From positions 248,001 through 312,000 of the forward strand of contig NZ_JAUSTJ010000003.1 in NCBI RefSeq assembly GCF_030812785.1: a stretch of DNA of 64,000 bases. Direction: 5' to 3'. This document shows, piece after piece, positions 7,099 to 15,795 of the stretch (position 1 is its first letter; every line of letters starts with the position of its first letter). A program made the translations under genes and the position numbers. This DNA is from Sphingomonas kyeonggiensis. Lineage in GTDB: Bacteria > Pseudomonadota > Alphaproteobacteria > Sphingomonadales > Sphingomonadaceae. Below the pieces are notes generated by a model that was not told the DNA's origin, made no database searches, and was given only the letters and a program-made list of their open reading frames with translations.

Positions 7099-8634
7099 AT
7101 GATCAAGCATGCACTCACCGTCACCCGCGAGGGCGACTTCGCCCAATGGTACCAGACCGTCATCACCGAGGCCGACATGGCCGAGGAGAGCGGCGTGCGC
7201 GGCTGCATGGTCATCCGGCCGTGGGGCTATGGCATCTGGGAGCGCATCCAGCGCCTGCTCGACGATCGCATCAAGGGCGCGGGCTATGACAACACCTATT
7301 TCCCGCTGTTCATCCCGCTGAGCTATTTCGAGAAGGAAGCCGATCACGTCGAAGGCTTCGCCAAGGAGATGGCGGTCGTCACCCATCACCGGCTGATCTC
7401 CGACGGCAAGGGCGGGCTCACCCCCGATCCCGCCGCGAAGCTCGAAGAGCCGCTGATCGTGCGTCCCACTTCGGAGACGGTGATCGGTGCCGGCTTCAGC
7501 CGCTGGATCCAGTCGTGGCGTGACCTGCCGGTGCAGATCAACCAATGGGCGAACGTCGTGCGCTGGGAGATGCGCACGCGCATGTTCCTGCGCACCAGTG
7601 AGTTCCTGTGGCAGGAAGGCCATGCCGCCTATGCCAGCGCCGAGCAGGCGCGCGAGGAGACGCTGAAGGCGCTGGAGATCTATCGCAGCTTCGCCGAGGA
7701 TTGCGCGGCGATGCCGGTGGTCGCCGGCGAGAAGCCCGAGAACGAGCGCTTCCCCGGCGCCGTCTCGACCTACAGCATCGAGGCGATGATGCAGGACGGC
7801 AAGGCGCTCCAGGCGGGCACCAGCCACTTCCTCGGCACCACCTTCAGCCAGGCGCAGGACATCAAGTTCCAGAATTCGGAAGGCCAGCAGGAGCTCGCCC
7901 AGACGATCAGCTGGGGCATGTCGACCCGGATGATCGGCGGCATGATCATGACGCATGGCGATGACGACGGCCTGCGCGTGCCGCCGCGCCTCGCGCCCTG
8001 GCAGGTCGTGATCGTGCCGATGCTGCGCGACAATGACGAGGACGCTGCGCTGATCGACTATTGCAAGTCGCTCCAGCAGGAACTGTCGAAGCAGTTCGCG
8101 TTCGGCGAGCCCGTCCGCGCGCTGCTCGATCTCAAGGCGATCAAGGCGGTCACCAAGCGCTGGGGCTGGATCAAGAAGGGCTGCCCGATCGTCGTCGAAG
8201 TCGGCGGTCGCGACATGGCCGGGGGCAACGTCTCGGTCACCGTCCGCACCGATCTCTACAAGGAGGACGGCAAGCTCAACTCGCAGATCGTCGCCCGCGA
8301 CGCGTTCCTGGGCGATGTCATCGGCACGCTCGAGACGGTGCAGAAGACGCTCTACGACCAGGCCAAGGCGCGCACCGACGCGAACATCGTCCGCGACGTG
8401 ACCGACTTTGCCGGGCTGGAGAGCTATTTCGAAAAGGCCGGCAAGTTCCCCGGCTGGGTCGAAGTCGAATGGTCGAAGCCGAGCGGTGCCGAACTCGACA
8501 AGGTGGTCGAGCGGATCAAGGCGCTCAAGCTGACCTTCCGCAACGTGGCAAGCAACGCCGCGCCGGCCACCGGCACCTGCATCTTCACCGGCCAGCCGGC
8601 GGTGGAGCGGATCCTGGTCGCGCGTGCGTACTGA
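7099..8634 (+). CDS. proS: Prolyl-tRNA synthetase, class 3 (archaeal/eukaryotic type)
   Basis: The 511-residue enzyme charges tRNA-Pro. It begins with DFAQWYQTVITEADMAE, and has RGCMVIRPWGYGIWE, the class II motif 2 region RPTSETVI, FLWQEGHAAYA, and AGTSHFLGTTFSQAQDIKF. These are signatures of the ThrRS-like type 3 ProRS (TIGR00408). There is no bacterial editing insertion, and the chain ends in a tyrosine as in the Thermus/archaeal form. The start was chosen at MIKHAL with AGAGG upstream. The gene is monocistronic, with a GANTC-rich leader, and is followed by nested repeats. Confidence 0.95.
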   Translation: MIKHALTVTREGDFAQWYQTVITEADMAEESGVRGCMVIRPWGYGIWERIQRLLDDRIKGAGYDNTYFPLFIPLSYFEKEADHVEGFAKEMAVVTHHRLISDGKGGLTPDPAAKLEEPLIVRPTSETVIGAGFSRWIQSWRDLPVQINQWANVVRWEMRTRMFLRTSEFLWQEGHAAYASAEQAREETLKALEIYRSFAEDCAAMPVVAGEKPENERFPGAVSTYSIEAMMQDGKALQAGTSHFLGTTFSQAQDIKFQNSEGQQELAQTISWGMSTRMIGGMIMTHGDDDGLRVPPRLAPWQVVIVPMLRDNDEDAALIDYCKSLQQELSKQFAFGEPVRALLDLKAIKAVTKRWGWIKKGCPIVVEVGGRDMAGGNVSVTVRTDLYKEDGKLNSQIVARDAFLGDVIGTLETVQKTLYDQAKARTDANIVRDVTDFAGLESYFEKAGKFPGWVEVEWSKPSGAELDKVVERIKALKLTFRNVASNAAPATGTCIFTGQPAVERILVARAY

Positions 8635-8679
8635 CGACCATTCCGTCACCGGCGCCACAACCGACGCCCGAGCCACCTC

Positions 8680-8905
8680 CGTCATCCCGGCGAAAGCCGG
8701 GATCTCAGGCGAGGGTGTGGACGCTCGGCCAAATATACGTTGTCACCCCGGCCTTGTGCCGGGGTCCACGGTGCCGCACCGACTGTCCTTCACCCCTTTT
8801 GCCCATGTCTCGCCTCCCGGTGGACCCCGGCACAGGGCCGGGGTGACGGTTGGATTGGCCGTGGGGAAAGGGCCGCATGAGATCCCGACTTGCGTCGGGA
8901 TGACG
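8680..8905. repeat. Nested inverted repeats: family B outside, family C inside
   Basis: The outer ends are CGTCATCCCGGCGAAAGCC at 8680 and GACTTGCGTCGGGATGACG ending at 8905 (family B). Inside, at 8742-8848, is a second inverted pair, GTCACCCCGGCCTTGTGCC with GTGGACCCCGGCACAGGGCC (family C). This is an element within an element. The right end is only six bases from the start codon of the next gene, so it provides that gene's untranslated leader. Confidence 0.85.
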
Positions 8906-8910
8906 CCCTG

Positions 8911-9513
8911 ATGCGCACGCTCTTCGCCACCCAGCTCTACGAGCAGCCGCTCGGCGACCCCGACCTGATCGAGGCGCTGGAGGATTCCTGCCTCCAGCTC
9001 GCCGAGGACGACATGGCCGGCCGCCGCTGGTGCCGCGAGAATCATTATCGCGGCTACACCAGCTACGCCTCGCTCGACGACCTGCCGATCCGCGACCCCA
9101 ATTTCGCGGACCTGAAGCGCCTGCTCGACAAGCATGTCGCGAAGTTCGCCAAGGCCTGTGCCTTCAATCTGGGTGGCAAGAAGCTCAAGCTCGACAGCCT
9201 CTGGGTGAACGTGCTCGATGGCAAGGGCGGGCACAGCGCGCACATTCATCCGCACAGCGTCGTCTCGGGCACGCTCTATGTGTCGCTGCCCAAGGGTTCG
9301 CGCGGCCTCAAGCTCGAAGACCCAAGGCTGGCGATGATGATGGCCGCCCCGCCGCGGCTGGAGGATGCGCCCGAGGCGTTGCAGAGCTTCATCGAGATCA
9401 TCCCCGAGCCCGGCACCGTGCTGCTCTGGGAAAGCTGGCTGCGCCACGAAGTCCCGCCCGGCTCGGGCAAGGAGCCGCGGATCAGCATCAGCTTCAACTA
9501 TCGCTGGGGATGA
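8911..9513 (+). CDS. 2OG-Fe(II) oxygenase, TIGR02466 type
   Basis: The 200-residue protein matches the putative 2-oxoglutarate/Fe(II) oxygenase family TIGR02466. HSAHIHPHSVVSGTLYVSLP carries the iron-binding His motif, GTVLLWESWLRHEVPPG the second His, and RISISFNYRWG the terminal strand with the 2OG-binding Arg. The start at MRTLF was preferred to a TTG inside the repeat; the only ribosome-site-like bases (GGGATGA) belong to the repeat end. The stop overlaps the ATG of the pectinesterase gene, which implies coupled translation. The substrate is unknown. Confidence 0.88.
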   Translation: MRTLFATQLYEQPLGDPDLIEALEDSCLQLAEDDMAGRRWCRENHYRGYTSYASLDDLPIRDPNFADLKRLLDKHVAKFAKACAFNLGGKKLKLDSLWVNVLDGKGGHSAHIHPHSVVSGTLYVSLPKGSRGLKLEDPRLAMMMAAPPRLEDAPEALQSFIEIIPEPGTVLLWESWLRHEVPPGSGKEPRISISFNYRWG

Positions 9514-10511
9514 CCGCCCGGCGCGCCTTCCTCGCCGGCGCGCTGAGCCTGCCGCTCGCAGCGAAGGCGGGCGAGGCCTGGGACGCGGTGGTCGATCCCG
9601 CCACCGGCACCCTCGGCAAGGCACTGGCCGAGGCGGAGCGGGCAGGGCGTCCGTACCGGATCCTGCTCAAGCCCGGCATCTTCACCGAGAAGCTGACGGT
9701 TCGCGCGGCCGGAGTGACGATCCAGGGTAGTCCCGGCACCGTGCTCGAGTACGGCACCGCGGCCGGCACGGCGAAACCCGGCGGCGGGACCTGGGGTACC
9801 GGCGGCTCGGGCACGCTGACCATCGCAGCGCCGGACGTCACACTGCGCGGCCTGACCATCCGCAACAGCTTCGACTATATCGGTGCCCGCCGCGACGGTG
9901 CCGGCAACGGTGCCCAGGCGGTGGCGCTGGCGATCGGCCGCGAGGCGGATCGCACCCTGGTCGATCGCTGCGCGTTGCTCGGCTATCAGGACAGCTTCTA
10001 CCTCCACACCCGCACCTTGGTCACCGATACCCGCATCGTCGGCGGGGTGGACTTCATCTTCGGCGGCGCCGCGGCCTGGTTCGAGCGCTGCGAGATCGTC
10101 ACCCGCCATGTGCCGGGTGCCGAGAGCTTCGGCTTCGTCGCCGCGCCCAGCACCCCGGCGGCGCAGGAATTCGGCCTCGTCTTCGCCGACTGCCGGCTGA
10201 AGCGCGAGGCTGGGGTGCCCGTCAATTCGACCTGGCTCGGGCGGCCCTGGCGTGCCGGCGGCAACATGGCGCTGCTCGGCCAGGCGGCGTTCCTGAACTG
10301 CTGGATGGACGCCCATATCCGCCGCGAAGGCTGGACCTGGATGGGCTACAAGGGCCCCGATGGCGAACCCCGCCGCCTTACCCCGCCCGAGGCGCGGCTT
10401 TGGGAATATGCGAGCAAGGGACCGGGTGCGGGGCCGGCAGGTGGGGACCGCAAGCTGCTGACAGCGGAGGAGGCGCGCCGCTTCACCCGGGCGAATGTGA
10501 TCGGCTTCTGA
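9510..10511 (+). CDS. Pectinesterase (CE8 family), Tat-exported
   Basis: The 333-residue enzyme would demethylesterify pectin. The N-terminus TARRAFLAGALSLPLAAKA is a twin-arginine-type signal ending in an Ala-x-Ala site. The right-handed beta-helix carries all CE8 landmarks: GYQDSFYLH with the oxyanion Gln and first catalytic Asp, GGVDFIFGGA with the nucleophile Asp, and WLGRPW with the substrate Arg. It is translationally coupled to an oxygenase gene, an unusual partner, with no other pectin genes in the window. Export to the periplasm or outside is expected. Confidence 0.92.
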   Translation: MTARRAFLAGALSLPLAAKAGEAWDAVVDPATGTLGKALAEAERAGRPYRILLKPGIFTEKLTVRAAGVTIQGSPGTVLEYGTAAGTAKPGGGTWGTGGSGTLTIAAPDVTLRGLTIRNSFDYIGARRDGAGNGAQAVALAIGREADRTLVDRCALLGYQDSFYLHTRTLVTDTRIVGGVDFIFGGAAAWFERCEIVTRHVPGAESFGFVAAPSTPAAQEFGLVFADCRLKREAGVPVNSTWLGRPWRAGGNMALLGQAAFLNCWMDAHIRREGWTWMGYKGPDGEPRRLTPPEARLWEYASKGPGAGPAGGDRKLLTAEEARRFTRANVIGF

Positions 10512-10518
10512 CTCCTTC

Positions 10519-10618
10519 TTTCCCCGGCGAAGGCCGGGGCCCAGACTTGAAAGTCACGCGCCCTGGCGCGTCTTCGCCGCGCACTTCTTGGTCTGGGCCC
10601 CGGCCTTCGCCGGGGAAA
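10519..10618. repeat. MITE-like ~100 bp hairpin repeat, family E, copy 1
   Basis: Terminal inverted repeats TTTCCCCGGCGAAGGCCGGG and CCCGGCCTTCGCCGGGGAAA enclose a conserved core with CTTGAAAGTCACGCGC and GGCGCGTCTTCGCCGCGCAC. Near-identical copies are at 40136-40233 (opposite orientation) and 41516-41615. The rest of the 10512-10844 gap shows no gene. Confidence 0.92.
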
Positions 10619-10796
10619 CAGAAGCGCATTGCAATGTAGGATTTCGTCTGTTTCCCTCACCGGGCTGGAAGCCAATTCCGCCGCTCTTTCAACCTGTGGG
10701 AAATCTAGGAGAAGCCGAGCGCAAGATCGTTGCGGGATCGCGCGCATATCCGGGAAAACAGGGAAGATAGGCGCCCGGGAAAATCGCCATTGGTGC

Positions 10797-10846
10797 GAAC
10801 TTTGTGAACTTCCGCGGGCGAATCCCCCCCGCCGTGTAGGAAGTTC
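10797..10846. repeat. Short inverted repeat before the PilZ gene end, with a GAACTTTGTGAACTTC unit
   Basis: GAACTTCC at 10806-10813 pairs with GGAAGTTC at 10839-10846 and overlaps the minus-strand stop codon. It could act as a weak terminator for the PilZ gene. The 16-mer GAACTTTGTGAACTTC at 10797-10812 also occurs, inverted, inside the gene at 39661-39676. Confidence 0.5.
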
Positions 10847-11177
10847 AGCAGATCACCAGGGTGAGCTGCCGCACCAGGCTGCGCTCGATCGGATCGTCGA
10901 AGCGGCAGCCGATATGGGCGCCGTCGTTCCACACCACGGTGGCGGGAACCGGCTGGTCGTCGCGCAGGGCCAGCCACACCCGGTCGCCCTCGCCATGCGC
11001 CACGGCGCAGGCGAGGCGGCAGCCATAGACCGAGAGGTCGTGGAGCATCGCCTCGACCGGGCGGTTGCCGCGCTTGGTGACGGTGGCTCGGGTGACGAGG
11101 ATGCGATGCCGGGTCGCCCCGCGCTGTTCGACAAGCGCAGGCGCCACTGCCCGATATTGCGAGAATTTGGTCGCCAT
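10845..11177 (-). CDS. PilZ domain protein (c-di-GMP receptor type)
   Basis: The 110-residue single-domain protein contains RHRILVTRATV, corresponding to the RxxxR region, and HDLSVYGCRL, corresponding to the D/NxSxxG motif of PilZ domains. WNDGAHIGCRFDDPI closes the barrel. Such stand-alone domains bind cyclic di-GMP and adjust motility or exopolysaccharide output; the partner is unknown here. The start at MATKFS was chosen because GGAG lies just upstream and the extension encodes no plausible N-terminus. The residues are compatible with ligand binding, but the spacing of the first motif is unusual. Confidence 0.8.
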   Translation of the reverse strand: MATKFSQYRAVAPALVEQRGATRHRILVTRATVTKRGNRPVEAMLHDLSVYGCRLACAVAHGEGDRVWLALRDDQPVPATVVWNDGAHIGCRFDDPIERSLVRQLTLVIC

Positions 11178-11235
11178 TCTCTCTCCGCCCCGGCTTGCAC
11201 CCTGCCTTGGACGGTTTAACAAGCACTTAAGGTGA

Positions 11236-11565
11236 TCAGCGATACGGCCCCAGCACCAGATTGCGGGCATGAGTTACGCGAACCCTCTGCATCACGCCGG
11301 GCCGTTGGGGTTCCCGGGAGCAGACCCGAAAGTCGCCATATACGCTTGCGCCGAACAAGTCGCCTGTGGGTAGCCAGAGCCGGCGGACATTGGCTGGGAG
11401 CTGGGTGAGCGAGAGATCCTCATCGGCATCGACGCCGAGCACGCGCCGGGTGCCGATCACCCAGATGCGCAAGGCGGGATTGCCGTTTGCCGCGGACAGC
11501 CGGCCGTGCACGGTTCGGCATTGCGGCTGCACCGCAAGCGCGAGCGCGGCGAGCGTGGCGATCAT
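11236..11565 (-). CDS. Small exported protein of unknown function
   Basis: The 109-residue product starts MIATLAALALAVQPQC, a short signal-like segment. A compact domain follows with RLSAANGNPALRIWVIGTRR and FRVCSREPQRPGVMQRVRV. Two cysteines could form a disulfide. The start codon overlaps the glpD stop (ATGA), so it is probably expressed with glpD. Similar small periplasmic proteins are common in sphingomonads, but I cannot assign a function. Confidence 0.65.
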   Translation of the reverse strand: MIATLAALALAVQPQCRTVHGRLSAANGNPALRIWVIGTRRVLGVDADEDLSLTQLPANVRRLWLPTGDLFGASVYGDFRVCSREPQRPGVMQRVRVTHARNLVLGPYR

Positions 11566-13013
11566 GATTGCTCCTTCAATATCGCTTCGACCCTCGCCGC
11601 CAGCTCCGGCCCTGCATGCAGCCCCAGCTTGCTCCGGCGCCACAGCACATCCTCGGCGGTGCGGGCCCATTCCTGGTCGCGCATCCAGCGTATCTCGGTG
11701 GCGGTCAGGCCCGCGCCCAGATCCTCGCCCAGGTCCGTCACGCCTTTCAGCATGTCGCCGAGGCAGCAGCCATAGGCATGCGCCATGCGCTCGGCCCGGG
11801 CGTCGCCCAGGAAGGGCCAGCGGGCCTTGGCTTGCGCGACGAACTTGTCGAAGTCGGCGATCGCGCCGCCGGGGAAGACGCGGGCCCGGGTCACCGGCTC
11901 GACCGTGGCGCCCAGCACCGGCCCGATCTTCGCCAATGCGTCCTCGGCCAGTGCACGCGCCGTGGTGATCTTGCCGCCGAAGATCGAGAGCAGGGGCGGG
12001 CCCTTGTCGTCGAGTTCGAGGACATAGTCGCGGGTCACCGACTGCGCCTTGGCCGCCCCGTCATCATGCAGCGGCCGCACCCCGGACCAGCTCCAGACGA
12101 TGTCGACGGGCGTGACCTGGCGGGTGAAATAGCGGTTCACCGACTCGCAGAGATAGGTCTTCTCTTCCTCGGTGCACACGGCATCCTCGGGCCGGTCGAC
12201 CTGTATGTCGGTGGTGCCGATCTCGGTGAACCCGCCCTCATAGGGGATGGCGAAGACGATCCGCCGGTCGGGCTGCTGGAAGATATAGGCATGGTCGCCG
12301 TCGAAGAGCCTGGGGACGACGATGTGGCTGCCCTTGACCAGCCGGATCTGCGAATGATTAGCGATAGCCAGCGTGTCGAGCAGCTTGCGCACCCAGGGGC
12401 CGGCCGCATTGACCAACCCGCGCGCCTCGACAATGCGCCCATCGGAAAGCTCGGCGCGCCAGTTTCCGCCCTCGCGCCGGGCGCTCAGCAATTCGGTCCG
12501 TGTGGCGATCTCGGCGCCGTGGGCAGCGGCGTCCACGGCATTGGCCAGGGCGAGGCGGGCGTCGTCGACGCGGCAGTCCGAATAGACGAAGCCGCGATGC
12601 TCGCCGGCGAGGGGATCGGTGAAGGCCTTGTCCCGCGCGGTCAGGTCGCGCGAGCGGGGCAGGGTGGAATTGCTGCCTATCGCCAGTGCGTCATAGAGAT
12701 AGAGGCCTGCCCGCACCATCCACCAGGGTCGCAGCGCATGGGCGTGGGGCAGGACGAAGGTGAGCGGGCGGATCAGGTGCGGCGCGGCTTCCAGCAGCCG
12801 CTCGCGCTCGTGCAGCGCCTCGCGGACCAGGCGGAACTCATAGGTCTCGAGATAGCGTAGACCGCCATGGATCAGCTTGGTCGAGGCCGAGCTGGTGTGG
12901 CTGGCCAGGTCGTCCTTCTCGACGAGCAGTATCTTGAGGCCGAGCAGCGAGGCCTCGCGGGCGATCGCGCACCCGTTGATCCCGCCGCCGACGATGAGCA
13001 GGTCATATGTCAC
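11562..13013 (-). CDS. glpD: Aerobic glycerol-3-phosphate dehydrogenase
   Basis: The 483-residue flavoenzyme oxidises sn-glycerol-3-phosphate to dihydroxyacetone phosphate at the membrane and feeds electrons to quinone. The N-terminal Rossmann motif is DLLIVGGGINGCAIAREA. The GlpD block ASHTSSASTKLIHGGLRYLE, LVNAAGPWV and the C-terminal FGGKITTARALAE are all present. The length is a little short of the 500-residue norm but complete. It diverges from rnr across 54 bases, so promoters must be packed tightly. No glpK or glpF is visible nearby. Confidence 0.95.
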   Translation of the reverse strand: MTYDLLIVGGGINGCAIAREASLLGLKILLVEKDDLASHTSSASTKLIHGGLRYLETYEFRLVREALHERERLLEAAPHLIRPLTFVLPHAHALRPWWMVRAGLYLYDALAIGSNSTLPRSRDLTARDKAFTDPLAGEHRGFVYSDCRVDDARLALANAVDAAAHGAEIATRTELLSARREGGNWRAELSDGRIVEARGLVNAAGPWVRKLLDTLAIANHSQIRLVKGSHIVVPRLFDGDHAYIFQQPDRRIVFAIPYEGGFTEIGTTDIQVDRPEDAVCTEEEKTYLCESVNRYFTRQVTPVDIVWSWSGVRPLHDDGAAKAQSVTRDYVLELDDKGPPLLSIFGGKITTARALAEDALAKIGPVLGATVEPVTRARVFPGGAIADFDKFVAQAKARWPFLGDARAERMAHAYGCCLGDMLKGVTDLGEDLGAGLTATEIRWMRDQEWARTAEDVLWRRSKLGLHAGPELAARVEAILKEQS

Positions 13014-13067
13014 GCTACTACGCTACGGCGTTGGCATGCGGCTCGCGAGTCCTTATCTTGGGGTCCA

Positions 13068-15308
13068 ATGGCAAAACCAAAACATAAAGCAGGGCTGCCC
13101 ACGCGGCAGCAGATTCTAGATTTCATCACCAATTCCGACACGCCCGCCGGCAAGCGCGAGATCGCCAAGGCCTTCGGGCTGCACGGGCAGGACAAGATCC
13201 TGCTCAAGGCCTTGCTCAAGGACATGAGCGACGAGGGGCTGATCGACGTCGCCCCGGGCCGTGCCTTCCACAAGATGGGCGGCGTGCCCAAGGTCACCGT
13301 GCTGCGCATCACCGATGCCGACGGCGACACCACCTGGGCGGTGCCCGAGCGGTGGGAGGCCGAAGGCGTGCCCGTGCCGCGGCTCCGCGTTCGCGAGGCG
13401 CGCGGCAAGCGGTCGGCGTTGGGCGTAGGCGACCGCATCCTCGCCCGCACCGAAGAGGCCGGCAACGGCTGGATCGCCCATCCGATGAAGAAGCTCGCGC
13501 GCGGCGAGGAGCTGATGCTTGGCGTGCTCAAGGAAGAGGCCGGGCGGCTCTGGCTGCAGGGCGTCGAGAAGAAGGAGCGGCGCAACTGGCCGGTCTCCGA
13601 TGCCGGCGGCGCAGAGCAGGGCGATCTCGTCCTCGCCGAGAAGACCGGCCGCCCGCCGCGGATCACCGCCAAGGTGGTCGAAGTGCTCGGCGATCCCTTT
13701 GCCCCGCGTAGCTTCTCGCTGATCGCGATCCATCGCCACTCGATCCCCAATATCTTCTCCGAGGACCTGCTCGACGAAGCCGAGCGGGTGTCGAAGACCG
13801 ATCTCGGCAAGCGGGAGGACCTTCGCCACTTGCCGATCGTCGCGATCGACCCTGCGGATGCCCGCGACCATGACGACGCGGTCTGGGCCGCCCCCGACGC
13901 CGATCCGAAGAACGAAGGCGGCTGGAAGGCGGTGGTCGCAATTGCCGACGTGTCCTTCTACGTCCGCCCCGGCTCGGAGCTGGACCGCGAGGCGCGCAAG
14001 CGCGGCAACTCGGTCTATTTCCCCGACCGCGTCGTGCCGATGCTGCCCGAGATCCTCTCGGCCGAGGTCTGCTCGCTCAAGGAAGGCGAGGACCGGGCGG
14101 CGCTGGCCTGTCATCTCCAGATCGGCAAGCAAGGCGAGCTGAAGAGCTGGCGTTTCACCCGCGCGGTGGTCAGCATCGCGGCGAACATCGCCTATGAGGA
14201 CGCCCAGGCGGCGATCGACGGCAAGATCGAGCATCCGCTGACCGAGGTGGCGCTCAAGCCGCTCTGGGGCTGCTGGCATGCGCTGAACAAGGCGCGGGAC
14301 AAGCGCGAGCCGCTCGATCTCGACCTGCCCGAACGCCGCATCGTCCTCGACGAGATGGGGCGAATCCTCTCGGTCGCTCCCCGGGAACGGCTCGATGCCC
14401 ACAAGCTGATCGAGGATTACATGATCGCGGCGAACGTTGCGGCGGCGAAGGCGCTGGAGGCCAAGAAGGCACCCGTGATGTACCGCATCCACGAGCCGCC
14501 AGCCCGGGAGAAGCTCGTCGCGCTGCGCGAATATCTCAAGACCTTCGGCATCGAGTTCGCGCTTGGGCAGGTGATCAAGCCGGCGACGTTCAACCACATC
14601 CTGAAGCGGGTGGGCGAGAGCGACTTCCGCGAGCAGGTGATGCAGCAGGTGCTGCGCAGCCAGATGCAGGCGTCTTACGGACCGGCGAACCATGGCCATT
14701 TCGGCCTGTCGCTCGGCAGCTATGCGCACTTCACCTCGCCGATCCGCCGCTATGCCGACCTGATCGTCCATCGCTCGCTGGTTCACGCCTATGATCTTGG
14801 CCCGGGCGGGCTGACCCAGGACGAGGCCGCGACGGTGGAGCGGATCGGCGAGAGCATCTCCAGCCTCGAGCGGCGGGCGATGGAGGCCGAGCGGGAGACG
14901 ATCGACCGCTATGTCGCCGCCTATCTCGCCAACCATGTCGGCGAGGTGCTCGATGCACGGATCACCGGGGTGCAGAGCTTCGGCTTCTTCGCCACCGTCG
15001 ACGGCGTCGGCGGCGACGGGCTGGTCGCGGCGCGGGACCTCGGCACCGAATATTTCCGGTACGACGAGGCGGGGCAGCGGCTGGTCGGCGACGAGAGCGG
15101 CGACGTGTTCTTCATCGGCATGCGGCTGCAGCTGCGGCTGGTCGAGGCCAATCCGGTCTCGGGGGCGCTGCGCTTCGAGCTGCCCGACGGCAAGGGCTCG
15201 GCGGGACCCTCGGCGTTCGAGCGGGACCGGGTCCACAAGGGCCGTCCCCGTCCGATCAAGCGGCGCGGCCGGCCGGCCAATATCCGCCACAATGGGAAGC
15301 GGCGTTGA
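13068..15308 (+). CDS. rnr: Ribonuclease R
   Basis: The 746-residue 3'-5' exoribonuclease degrades structured RNA and matures rRNA and tmRNA. Domains in order: a winged-helix N-terminus (PTRQQILDFI...GKREIAKAFGL), cold-shock domains, and an RNB catalytic core with VAIDPADARDHDDAVWA around residue 265, whose aspartates bind Mg. Further on are TSPIRRYADLIVHR near residue 565, an S1 domain, and a basic tail ending RRGRPANIRHNGKRR. The ATG was chosen to give MAKPKHKAG; the longer upstream frame overlaps the glpD promoter and start. Confidence 0.96.
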   Translation: MAKPKHKAGLPTRQQILDFITNSDTPAGKREIAKAFGLHGQDKILLKALLKDMSDEGLIDVAPGRAFHKMGGVPKVTVLRITDADGDTTWAVPERWEAEGVPVPRLRVREARGKRSALGVGDRILARTEEAGNGWIAHPMKKLARGEELMLGVLKEEAGRLWLQGVEKKERRNWPVSDAGGAEQGDLVLAEKTGRPPRITAKVVEVLGDPFAPRSFSLIAIHRHSIPNIFSEDLLDEAERVSKTDLGKREDLRHLPIVAIDPADARDHDDAVWAAPDADPKNEGGWKAVVAIADVSFYVRPGSELDREARKRGNSVYFPDRVVPMLPEILSAEVCSLKEGEDRAALACHLQIGKQGELKSWRFTRAVVSIAANIAYEDAQAAIDGKIEHPLTEVALKPLWGCWHALNKARDKREPLDLDLPERRIVLDEMGRILSVAPRERLDAHKLIEDYMIAANVAAAKALEAKKAPVMYRIHEPPAREKLVALREYLKTFGIEFALGQVIKPATFNHILKRVGESDFREQVMQQVLRSQMQASYGPANHGHFGLSLGSYAHFTSPIRRYADLIVHRSLVHAYDLGPGGLTQDEAATVERIGESISSLERRAMEAERETIDRYVAAYLANHVGEVLDARITGVQSFGFFATVDGVGGDGLVAARDLGTEYFRYDEAGQRLVGDESGDVFFIGMRLQLRLVEANPVSGALRFELPDGKGSAGPSAFERDRVHKGRPRPIKRRGRPANIRHNGKRR

Positions 15309-15378
15309 TCTGGGTTCATTGACCCCGAGGCGGGGGCCTTTATGCTCCCGCTTCCACATTCCCGGGGGAATCGACCCA

Positions 15379-15795
15379 ATGCTGAAGCCCATCATCCTCG
15401 CTCTCGCGTTCGTTGTCGCCCCGGCTCTGCCCGCCGCCGCCCAGACCGCGCCGGCGCCTGCCGCCCAGGCCAAGCCGACCGCGGCCGACTTCGCCAAGAA
15501 CATGCAGGGCGCCGTCGGCCAGACCTTCGAGGGTGGCATCACCCTCAAGGCCATCACCGCGGAGGCCAACACGCTGGTCCTCACCGTCGATGGCCCCAAG
15601 GGCTGGCGCACCGGGCTGACCCCCGCGGACATCTCGACCGCCCTGGTCGGCGGCTTTTGCGGCACCGCGCCGCAATTCTTCGACACCGGCGTCTCGATGC
15701 GGGTCGACTCGCTCGACGACACCAAGCTCGCCAAGGGCCCTGTCGTGAACAAGTGCCCGCCGGCGCCGGCTGCCACGCCCGCCGCACCGAAGTGA
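15379..15795 (+). CDS. Exported protein of unknown function
   Basis: The 138-residue product has a standard signal peptide (MLKPIILALAFVVAPALPAAAQ). An Ala/Pro linker follows, then a small domain with NMQGAVGQTFEGGITLKAIT and a central GGFCGTAPQFFDTGVSM. There are two cysteines in the mature part. It is 70 bases downstream of rnr. The last codons are Pro/Ala-rich. Its stop overlaps a GTG start of the next reading frame. The family is not recognised; a periplasmic location is inferred from the signal. Confidence 0.7.
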   Translation: MLKPIILALAFVVAPALPAAAQTAPAPAAQAKPTAADFAKNMQGAVGQTFEGGITLKAITAEANTLVLTVDGPKGWRTGLTPADISTALVGGFCGTAPQFFDTGVSMRVDSLDDTKLAKGPVVNKCPPAPAATPAAPK

